Source: Deltaproteobacteria bacterium (GTDB lineage: Bacteria > Myxococcota_A > UBA796 > UBA2385). Taken from it: 64,000 bases of DNA. The notes below the pieces were generated by a model that searched no databases, was not told where the DNA came from, and saw only the letters and a list, made by a program, of their open reading frames with translations. Location of the stretch: the NCBI GenBank assembly GCA_018401435.1, contig JAGYJW010000032.1:18916-82915 (forward strand), given 5' to 3'. The position numbers and the translations under genes are program-made. Shown here in pieces: positions 58,501 to 64,000 of the stretch (within the stretch, counting starts at the first letter, position 1; each line of letters opens with the position of its first letter).

Positions 58501-60869
58501 TCCTCCCCCAGGAGCTCCAGCCCGGTGGCGCTCAGCCGCAAGGCCGCGTCAAAGGCGACCGAGGCCACCGCCCGTTGCGCGCCGGCCTCGTAGAGGCGCG
58601 CCACGCGCTCCTTGTCGTCGTCCTTCGTCAGCTCGCCCAGCCCGCCGTCAAAGTGGTGCAGCAGGGTGAAGAGCTCGGGGTCCTGCTCCGGCCGCTCCAG
58701 GGTGGCCAGCAGGCGACGGGCCACCCCCAGGTGCAGGCGCGCCCGCGGTCCGGCCTCCAGGCGAATCAGGGCGGCCTCTTGGACCCGGTCGTGCAAGAAG
58801 CGCCACCGGCCGCCGATCACCACCGCGACCTGCCGGCCCTCTTCGGTCACGACCCGGTATTCGGGAGGCTCCACCGCATGGATCAGCCCCTCGGCAAGAG
58901 CAGGCTGCAGCAGCTCGATCAGCTCGGGGTAGGCCACCTCGGTGATGGCCCCCAGGTCATCCAGCTCGAATTCATGGCCCAGCAGCGCGGCGCGCTCCAA
59001 GACAGCGGTGGTGCGTGCCGGCAGGGTGTCCAATCGAGACGCCAGCAGCTTGCCCACATCTTCCACGACGCTTGCATTGGCCGCTGCATCCAGATCCCAG
59101 GCCCAGCGCCGCGCCTGGTGGTCGAAGTGCAAGATGGCGTCGCGGTGCAGCTTCTCCAGAAGCTGGCCCACAAAGAAGGGGTTGCCCCCGGTGCGGCGGG
59201 CGATCACGGTGGACAGGGCCAGGCTGTCGTCGGGGGGCAGGCGCAAGGTGCCGGCCACCAGCTCGTTCACGCCATCCAGGTCCAGGGGGCCCAGGTAGAT
59301 CTCGTCCGCTCCAACCCCCTCCTCCAACAAGCGGGCCTGCAGGCGCCGCAAGGGGTGGGCCTCGCCCACTTCGCCGGGTCGCCAGGCGCCCACGAAGCAC
59401 AGGGAGGTGGTCTGGGGTTCGGTGAGCAGGTCGCCGATCAGCTCCAACGATGCGGCGTCGGCCCACTGCAGATCGTCCAGGAAGAGTACCAGGGGCCGCT
59501 CGGGGCGCGCAAAGACCTGGATGGCCCGAAGGAAGGTGTGGACGAAGCGCTCCCGGGCCTCGCCGCCAGGCAGGGGCGGGGCGGGGGGCTGCTTGCCCAG
59601 AATCGGCCTTAGCGCGGGCAAGACATCAAGGATCAAGGATCCGTTTTCGCCCACTGCCGCCGCCATGCGCTCGGCGAAGGCCTCCACCTGGGCGCGGTCG
59701 GCGCGCAGCAGGCTGCGGACCTCAGCGGTCAGTGCAGCCAGCAATCCGTGATAAGGCACCCCGCGCTGGTACTCATCGAACTTCCCCTGCGCGAAGCTGG
59801 CCGGGGTGGCGGCTACCCGTCGCTCGAGTTCCCCCACGACGGCCGACTTGCCGATGCCGGGCGCCCCCGTCACCCACAGCGCCCGGGCGCGGGGCTCGTC
59901 CAATGCTGCGGCGATGCGGTCCAGGGTTGCAAGGGCCGGCTCCCGCCCCACCACCGTCTGGGACAGGCGGAAGCGATCGTCGACATCGTTGACGGCAAGT
60001 GGGAAGTCAGCGATTGCCTGCCCGCGCTCCACCGCATCCAGACAGGTCCGCAGGTCCCGCAGCAAGGTCGCGGCGGCCTGGTACCGGTGGTCGGGGTCCT
60101 TGGCCAGCAGCTTGGCCACGATGTGACAGACGGGGCGCGGCAGGCTGGGATCCACCGACTCGGGCGGCGGCGCCGGCAGGGCGATGTGGGCGTGTACCAG
60201 CGCCGCCCGGTCCGTGAATTGGAAGGGCGGCTGCCCTGTGAAGAGCGTGTAGAGCGTGGCGCCCAGCGAGTACAGGTCGGAGCGCGCATCGACCGCTCGG
60301 TTCATGCGCCCTGTCTGTTCGGGCGCGATGTAGCGCACGGTGCCGTGCAAGGCGCGCTCGCGCGAAAGCGCGGCCGCCTCGCGGGGCAGGCGGGTGGCCA
60401 GGCCCAGGTCGGCCAGCTTCACCTCGCCCGTGCGCTCGTTCACCAGCACATTCGCGGGATTGACGTCCTTGTGCAGGATGCCCTCGGCGTGCAGGCCCGC
60501 CAGGGCCGCCGCCATCTGCACGGCGTAGTGCAGGGCCTCCCCCAGGTCCACGCGGCCCCGCTCCAAGAAGCGCGCGAGGTCCACCCCGCCGAAGTCCTCC
60601 ACCACCAGGATCAGCTGGCCATCGGCTTCGAAGAGACCGCCGGTGCCCACCACCCCGGCCATCTGGAGCGAGGCCAGCAGCTGGTGCTCCTTCTCGAAGC
60701 GCGCCACGACGCCGGCGGGCGGGTGGGCCAGCCGCGAGATCTTGAGCACGCTGGGCTGTCCGTTGTCCTCGCGCCAGGCCCGAAAGACCACGGAATCGGC
60801 GCCAGTCCCGATCAGGACGGGATCACGGTAGTCTCTCAGCGCGATCATCCGCCGTCCCTGTCGCTTCAC
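55518..60869 (-). CDS. Multidomain signalling protein: Ser/Thr kinase, AAA ATPase, GAF, class III cyclase
   Basis: A 1783-aa protein. Residues ~10-280 form a kinase domain (LIGTGADSVVFRAW, HKDVNPANVLV in place of HRD, DLG in place of DFG, GTVRYIAPEQTGRMN). Residues ~310-620 form a predicted ATPase (Walker A GAPGIGKSAVV at ~335, Walker B LVLFLDDLQWAD). A TPR-like helical region follows, then a GAF domain (LAVPLPLQGRVEGVVYLDNN). The class III adenylate/guanylate cyclase near 1525-1690 keeps FTDLRNFTDLSEG (metal Asp), DKFIGDAILALF and LGDTVNLASRVESL (Asn/Arg). It has no membrane helix. The 10-base gap to the next gene places it first in the operon. Confidence 0.88.
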   Translation of the reverse strand: MKRQGRRMIALRDYRDPVLIGTGADSVVFRAWREDNGQPSVLKISRLAHPPAGVVARFEKEHQLLASLQMAGVVGTGGLFEADGQLILVVEDFGGVDLARFLERGRVDLGEALHYAVQMAAALAGLHAEGILHKDVNPANVLVNERTGEVKLADLGLATRLPREAAALSRERALHGTVRYIAPEQTGRMNRAVDARSDLYSLGATLYTLFTGQPPFQFTDRAALVHAHIALPAPPPESVDPSLPRPVCHIVAKLLAKDPDHRYQAAATLLRDLRTCLDAVERGQAIADFPLAVNDVDDRFRLSQTVVGREPALATLDRIAAALDEPRARALWVTGAPGIGKSAVVGELERRVAATPASFAQGKFDEYQRGVPYHGLLAALTAEVRSLLRADRAQVEAFAERMAAAVGENGSLILDVLPALRPILGKQPPAPPLPGGEARERFVHTFLRAIQVFARPERPLVLFLDDLQWADAASLELIGDLLTEPQTTSLCFVGAWRPGEVGEAHPLRRLQARLLEEGVGADEIYLGPLDLDGVNELVAGTLRLPPDDSLALSTVIARRTGGNPFFVGQLLEKLHRDAILHFDHQARRWAWDLDAAANASVVEDVGKLLASRLDTLPARTTAVLERAALLGHEFELDDLGAITEVAYPELIELLQPALAEGLIHAVEPPEYRVVTEEGRQVAVVIGGRWRFLHDRVQEAALIRLEAGPRARLHLGVARRLLATLERPEQDPELFTLLHHFDGGLGELTKDDDKERVARLYEAGAQRAVASVAFDAALRLSATGLELLGEEGWSRNPSLTRSLWWARAQAARGGGDIVLCKAAFAAVERHGKGMADLQPFYGLLADLHSSRSEVQEAFAVGLEALGRAGRTLKPKAGIPDILLGLARTKLAIGRRSPAQVAGLPDNSDPDVAVALELLMRTAPAALNCSPNHYPLIIFDMTRLQVRHGLARQGCFSFAGYAVLLCAFGDIDGGLAYADLALGLLDRFDEKTLKAVTLVSVYWNVAPWRQHLASCVAPMIQAAYAGLDHGDIQFMGTAAGFSEMLIFFTGAQLDDVVSNWETWSPYYDRHEHRIGLSFASIYRQITHNLQEPTDDPLVLAGPVWDEGQRIPDLKAQNRLLELYLVWTGKALLAWSWGNPAQAADFAERAIALEQAAPSFPCHMALHCTAAMGALAQWESLDAAGRKAASKRADQTLKALRKYEARAPMNLRWRRHLLEAERFRSQGASAEAMRAWEAGIAEAQAHGYRADAAAACLRLAEVLRAEGRERLARVFLADGWFLMRRWGAHARAEALRLDEPWLVAPGAEHRSDSLSTSTGTNIDTERVESLDATAVLKSSQAISGEIELGPLVARLLSVCCENVGAQRAALILEEGGELRVRGVQGMDPATTGALLEDLSSLPHDIIRLAWRSNQVLLLDDAATEGPFADVAAVQAAGLRSVLAVPLPLQGRVEGVVYLDNNLVPGAFTHERSRMVTVLAGQAAISVRNAQLYAAQVAQKEAFARFVPMDFLRSLEVEDVAEVGLGDGVEKDMAVLFTDLRNFTDLSEGLSPTDLMAFLNEHLGFLEPEIDRYHGFIDKFIGDAILALFDAGAEAAVLAGVAMHRAHGAFNAAREARGLPPVAMGLGIHAGPLTLGTIGGRGRLSCTVLGDTVNLASRVESLTKHYGVPMLITDETLRRLPDPARFRVRAVDRVAVKGRKGSVVLYEVVDAWPEPKASRRHATADALGLARKCYEARDFSGAIALLDGILAGDPEDLPARGLRQQARLLAETGAPEGWTGVNHMDHK

Positions 60870-60959
60870 CGGTACGAAGCGACTCTGGCACGCGGCGCAA
60901 CTGGGGACAAGGGGAGGGCGTCTCGCTGATCTTCACCTCGGCCCGCAGCCGGACTCTCG

Positions 60960-61025
60960 CTGAAGATGTCGTCTCGATGCTGGGTATCGATGAAACTTAG
61001 CGGGGGTATTGATTTGCATCTTCAG
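60960..61025. terminator. Inverted repeat CTGAAGATG / CATCTTCAG
   Basis: A 9-base inverted repeat (60960-60968 and 61017-61025) encloses a 48-base loop in the gap between the small membrane-protein gene and the kinase-cyclase gene. It is the third GAAGATG-type hairpin of the window and lies just past the 61049 gene's stop. Confidence 0.4.
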
Positions 61026-61048
61026 CCGAATCCCCCTTGTGGCAGGGC

Positions 61049-61273
61049 TCAGGCCGGCTGGAGTTGCACGGGCTCCAATCGTCGAGCCCCCCAGCCAATG
61101 CCGGCTGCCAGCACCAGGATGGTGGCGGCAGACGCCGGGGGCAGGGCACCCTGTGCCAGGGCGTAGGCGGTCGCGGCCACCAGCGCGGCGATCAAATCCC
61201 GCCAGAACCCAGGTCCAAGCAGCCCCATGGCCTGCTCATGAAAGGCGGGATCCGACACGAAGGGCGTGGCCAT
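61049..61273 (-). CDS. Small membrane protein, 74 aa
   Basis: A 74-aa protein from ATG 61273. An amphipathic start (TPFVSDPAFHEQAMGLLG) is followed by two short hydrophobic segments (LIAALVAATAYALAQGAL and AATILVLAAGIGWGARR) and a short tail. No known family. The open frame extends upstream, but the first plausible start with normal composition is here. Function unknown. Confidence 0.5.
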   Translation of the reverse strand: MATPFVSDPAFHEQAMGLLGPGFWRDLIAALVAATAYALAQGALPPASAATILVLAAGIGWGARRLEPVQLQPA

Positions 61274-61377
61274 GGGGGCTCCAAGCGAAGGCTGTGGACC
61301 GGGGATCGGCTCGACGGGCCGCCGGGATGAGCGGAAGGCCCCGCACCTGCGGCTCGAGGGGGTCGGTTGGCGAGTCG

Positions 61378-62763
61378 TCAGGGGGGGCAGGCCCCGGTGT
61401 TGCCTTCGTTCACGACGGCACCGTGGGACACGAGCTGATCGGCCAGGGCCTCGACCTCGTCGGCGCAGAGGCTCGGATTCCACTGAACCAGCAGGTCCCC
61501 GTCGAGGAAGGTGAAGCTGTCGAGGCCGGACAGGCTGCTGAGGGTCTCGTTCTCCATCACCCACAGGTCCCCGCCCACCGAGGCCAGGGAGCCCAGGCCC
61601 GTCAGGTCCAGAAGGGCCGGAGACCGCAGGATCATGAGCCTGTCCCCCACGGTGGTGAGGGCGTCGAGCCCGCTGAGGCTGCCCAGCTCAGGGTTGTCGT
61701 CGATCATGAGGAGCCCCTGTTCGATGCGCGTGAGCGCGCTCAGCCCCGAGAGATCCATGAGCGCGTCGTTCCCGATGATCTCGACATCCCACTCCACCCG
61801 GCGGAGACCGTCGAGGCCGTCCAGGCTCGCCAGGGAGGGGTTGAAGTTGACCTGCAGCTGGACCAGCTCGTTGATCGAGCCCAGGCCAATGAGCGAGGTC
61901 AGGGCGGGGTTCTCGGTGATGACGATGATCTGCTGGACCGTGGTGAGCGCCTGGAGGCTGTGGATGCTCGTCAGGGCCGCGTTCCCACTGATGACGAGCT
62001 GGTTGCCGACGAAGCGCAGCGCGTCCAGACCCGAGAGATCTCCGAGCGCCGGGTTCTGGAAGATGGCGGCATGTCCGCCCACCGTCTCGAGGGCGTCGAG
62101 GCCGGACAGCGTCGTGAGGGAGGTGTTGGCCTGCACCCAGAGGTCTCCACCCACGGACTCGAGCGAGCCGAGGCCGGCCAGGTCCTCGAGGGTGTCATTT
62201 CCTGCGACGTAGAGGCTCCCTTCGACCTGGCTGAGGCAGGCCAGGGCGGCCACATCCTCCGCGGTGGCCGCGCCCAGGTAGAGGTCCCCCCCGATGGCCC
62301 GCCGGCCGTAGCCGGTGCAGAAGGACGCATAGCCGGAGCTCAGGTCCCCGGGTCGGACGTCGGGAGCCAGCCAGGCCAGGGGGTCGGTGTCGTCGTAGTC
62401 ATCGGCCTGCAGGTAGCCGTCGCCGTCGAGATCGTCGTCTGGGGTGGACGGGTCGCAGTCGTTGTCGATGCCGTCGTAGGGCAGCTCGTCGCCCCCCACC
62501 GCCGGGTCTGCATCGTCACAGTCATCCACCAGGGCAAAGCCGTCGCCGTCGAGGTCGTCGTCGGGGGTGGACGGGTCGCAGTCGTTGTCGATGCCGTCGT
62601 AGGGCACCTCGTCGAAGCTTCGCGCGGTCGCCGGATCACCGTCGTCGCAGTCCTCGGAAGGCGGATCGCGGTCGCCCCGCTGATCGCAGCCGGCCAGGGC
62701 CAGCAGGCACACAAGGGAGAGGAGCGAGAGCGGGGCGGGGTGGCGGCGGGGATGCATGGACAT
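61378..62763 (-). CDS. Lipoprotein with MopE-like metal-binding motifs and LRR domain
   Basis: A 461-aa protein with lipoprotein signal LSLVCLLALAGCDQ. Residues ~35-120 hold two repeated units with Asp-rich metal-binding motifs (EDCDDGDPAT, YDGIDNDCDPSTPDDDLDGD) as in MopE-type putative metal-binding motifs. Residues ~150-440 form about ten LRR/receptor-L-like units (GNDTLEDLAGLGSLESVGGD, FNPSLASLDGLDGLRRVE, SPALLDLTGLGSLASVGGD). The protein probably sits on the surface, with Ca2+ or other metal bound by the linker. It is a relative of the LRR protein at 1147. Confidence 0.82.
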   Translation of the reverse strand: MSMHPRRHPAPLSLLSLVCLLALAGCDQRGDRDPPSEDCDDGDPATARSFDEVPYDGIDNDCDPSTPDDDLDGDGFALVDDCDDADPAVGGDELPYDGIDNDCDPSTPDDDLDGDGYLQADDYDDTDPLAWLAPDVRPGDLSSGYASFCTGYGRRAIGGDLYLGAATAEDVAALACLSQVEGSLYVAGNDTLEDLAGLGSLESVGGDLWVQANTSLTTLSGLDALETVGGHAAIFQNPALGDLSGLDALRFVGNQLVISGNAALTSIHSLQALTTVQQIIVITENPALTSLIGLGSINELVQLQVNFNPSLASLDGLDGLRRVEWDVEIIGNDALMDLSGLSALTRIEQGLLMIDDNPELGSLSGLDALTTVGDRLMILRSPALLDLTGLGSLASVGGDLWVMENETLSSLSGLDSFTFLDGDLLVQWNPSLCADEVEALADQLVSHGAVVNEGNTGACPP

Positions 62764-63006
62764 CGGAACTGCAAGCCGCGTGCCGCCGCTTCATCACGCC
62801 AGGTGACCGGCTGGACGCCGACTTCAACCATAGGACGGGGCCCCGGGCCGGCGGACCCCTGTGGCGATTGACACAGGCGAGCGGGGCCAATCACCCGATT
62901 GCCCCCGCTTCTCCCCCGGCGGCAGCCGGATCCCCACCCGCGAAGGCACGCGGGGCTGGCCTTCCAACTGGCAGAGGGTAGAGGGGCGAAGGCCCCGGGA
63001 GGTCGA

Positions 63007-63270
63007 ATGAGATTTGTGTTGGGCGCCGCGCTGGCCCTGCTGACCGCATGCGGCGCCGTCGAGCAGTCCCCCGAATGCGCGGCCTGGACCCGCTGCATCC
63101 AGGCACGAGACGCCCAGACAGGCGTGCCGACGGACAACGCCCGCTTCGAGGCTGGCGGCGCCTGCTGGGGCGGCGCCGAGGGTGCAGAGCTGTGCACCAC
63201 GGCCTGCGCCTCGGGGCTCGACTGGATGCGCCGGGCCTACGACGACCTCCCCGAAGCGTGTGCACCATGA
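63007..63270 (+). CDS. Small Cys-rich lipoprotein, 87 aa
   Basis: An 87-aa protein starting at ATG 63007. Lipoprotein signal FVLGAALALLTACG, then a small domain with six cysteines (ECAAWTRCIQARD, GGACWGGAEGAELCTTACAS, EACAP). No domain is recognised. The TGA overlaps the next gene's ATG (63267-63270). Confidence 0.6.
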   Translation: MRFVLGAALALLTACGAVEQSPECAAWTRCIQARDAQTGVPTDNARFEAGGACWGGAEGAELCTTACASGLDWMRRAYDDLPEACAP

Positions 63271-63830
63271 GCCGGCTCCTCCTCCCGTTGTTGGCGCTGG
63301 TCCCTGCCTCTCTCGCCCACCGGCCCCAGACGGCTGGCGGCGAGGTCGTGGTCGAGGACCCCACCATCTCGTGGGTCTACGCCGGCGCCTTCGAGACCGG
63401 CGACGAGGTCTTCACCTTCGTGGCCACCTACGACCAGCCCTTCGCCCTGCCGATGGAGCTGATGGTGCCGGCCCAGAAGCGGTGGGCGGACCACCGCCCC
63501 GCCTATGCGGTGGTGGGGCCGGGCCTGCCGGCGCCGACCGATGCCGAGCGCGCGCTTCTGCCGGTCGAGGTTCTCGATGGAGAAGGCGTTTTCATCGATC
63601 TGGACGACGCCCCCGAGCGCGCGGTCTACTTCGAGCAGGTGATGCGCCGGTCCCTGTATACGACGGGTTCTTTTGCGTTGCACCTGCCAGAAGCGGGCAC
63701 CTATGCCTTCGTGGTCTGGTCGCCCGACGGGACGACCGGCGACTTCCAGCTCGGCTTCGGGGTGGAGGAGGACTTCTCGGATGGCGCGTGGGGGCCCATC
63801 TTCTCGGACTGGGGAGCCTTCGCATGGTGA
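63267..63830 (+). CDS. Secreted protein of unknown function, 187 aa
   Basis: Signal peptide SRLLLPLLALVPASLAHR (cleavage after SLA), then a beta-rich domain (DEVFTFVATYDQPFALPMEL, VYFEQVMRRSLYTTGSFAL, GTYAFVVWSPDGTTGDFQLG) of a type common in uncharacterised envelope proteins. It is coupled to its neighbours by overlapping stop/start codons. Function unknown. Confidence 0.65.
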   Translation: MSRLLLPLLALVPASLAHRPQTAGGEVVVEDPTISWVYAGAFETGDEVFTFVATYDQPFALPMELMVPAQKRWADHRPAYAVVGPGLPAPTDAERALLPVEVLDGEGVFIDLDDAPERAVYFEQVMRRSLYTTGSFALHLPEAGTYAFVVWSPDGTTGDFQLGFGVEEDFSDGAWGPIFSDWGAFAW

Positions 63831-64000
63831 CCGCCCTCCTGCTCGCGGCGGCCCTGTCCTCCGCGGCCCTTTGCCCCACGGCCCTCGCCGCCGACCCGCC
63901 GCTATCCGACCCGAGCCGCCTCTCGGTGGGCCTGCCGGCCGAAATGAACCTGGTGGGCCTGTCCTGGGGCCTCCGGCCCGAGCTGCTGTGGCGGCCGCTG
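63824..64000 (+). CDS. Partial secreted/outer-membrane protein (runs off window)
   Basis: The ATG at 63824 overlaps the upstream gene's end. A signal peptide (TALLLAAALSSAALC) is followed by ADPPLSDPSRLSVGLPAEMN and LVGLSWGLRPELLWRPL, which looks like the first strands of a mature envelope protein. Only 59 codons lie in the window. Confidence 0.5.
   Translation, partial: MVTALLLAAALSSAALCPTALAADPPLSDPSRLSVGLPAEMNLVGLSWGLRPELLWRPL

Noticed and set aside
55719..59612. Several long plus-strand frames across the kinase-cyclase gene
   Set aside because: Shadows of one continuous minus-strand coding frame with full kinase, ATPase and cyclase motifs.
61009..62871. Plus-strand frame of 620 aa over the LRR lipoprotein
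   Set aside because: Mirror of the repeated LRR units on the minus strand; no start signal or family.

Overview
The window is high-GC DNA (roughly 70 % by eye) from what looks like an uncultured Myxococcota (deltaproteobacterial) genome. Three things point there. Several secreted proteins end in MYXO-CTERM-like tails (Cys, hydrophobic helix, Arg run). There is a large load of lipoproteins with Asp/Ser/Gly/Thr-rich linkers, MopE-like metal-binding motifs, LRR or VCBS-like repeats. The signalling proteins are composite, such as a kinase-ATPase-GAF-cyclase fusion. No transposase, phage gene, integrase or CRISPR array was seen. The long open frames antisense to real genes are GC-driven shadows and are omitted.

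Layout. 88-4287: an unrecognised protein, an LRR protein, a uracil-DNA-glycosylase-like protein, an alpha/beta hydrolase and a DUF1858 protein. 4401-8037: an ancient information-processing block, tadA - tRNA-Ser(CGA) - tRNA-Ser(GGA) - SRP RNA - dnaX - recR. 8107-14768: lactate dehydrogenase and the SbcCD nuclease. 14831-18273: type-B succinate dehydrogenase (sdhCAB). 18406-20674: two cyclic-nucleotide-binding proteins and an RsmC-like methyltransferase. 20742-23658: a damaged patchwork of Ser/Thr kinase, peptide-ABC permeases, HEAT repeats and a Gly/Pro-rich lipoprotein. 23779-28221: a GltS-type symporter, an M48 peptidase, and a thioredoxin / DUF6952 / secreted protein operon. 28261-37552: mainly envelope lipoproteins (two DUF4349, a MYXO-CTERM protein, a six-repeat VCBS-like protein, an amidohydrolase), plus a DUF1015 protein. 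37567-43758: IF-1, a LolA-like protein, an outer-membrane protein, a methyltransferase-like protein, MtfA, a hemolysin-III protein and a RibD-domain fragment. 43785-47473: an esterase-like lipoprotein, a zinc-dependent phospholipase C and a VanY-like peptidase. 47641-60869: a long leftward gene series. 61049-64000: a small membrane protein, a MopE/LRR lipoprotein and the start of a rightward secreted-protein operon.

The best candidate for an undescribed system is the leftward series 60869 to 48347. It runs from a giant kinase-ATPase-GAF-cyclase to a membrane protein with two lycopene-cyclase-like PIE motifs, an acetoacetate-decarboxylase-like protein, a phytoene-desaturase-like flavoprotein, a FAD monooxygenase and an ABC1/UbiB kinase. 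Most junctions are 4-base ATGA overlaps. It looks like an isoprenoid, pigment or quinone-like lipid pathway under its own signalling protein.

A second theme is sequence quality. Many genes, including essential dnaX and sdhB, need one or more single-base indels (mostly missing bases, often near C or G runs) to restore a normal protein. This looks like residual sequencing error rather than widespread gene decay. Coordinates given for such genes span the whole reconstructed gene.
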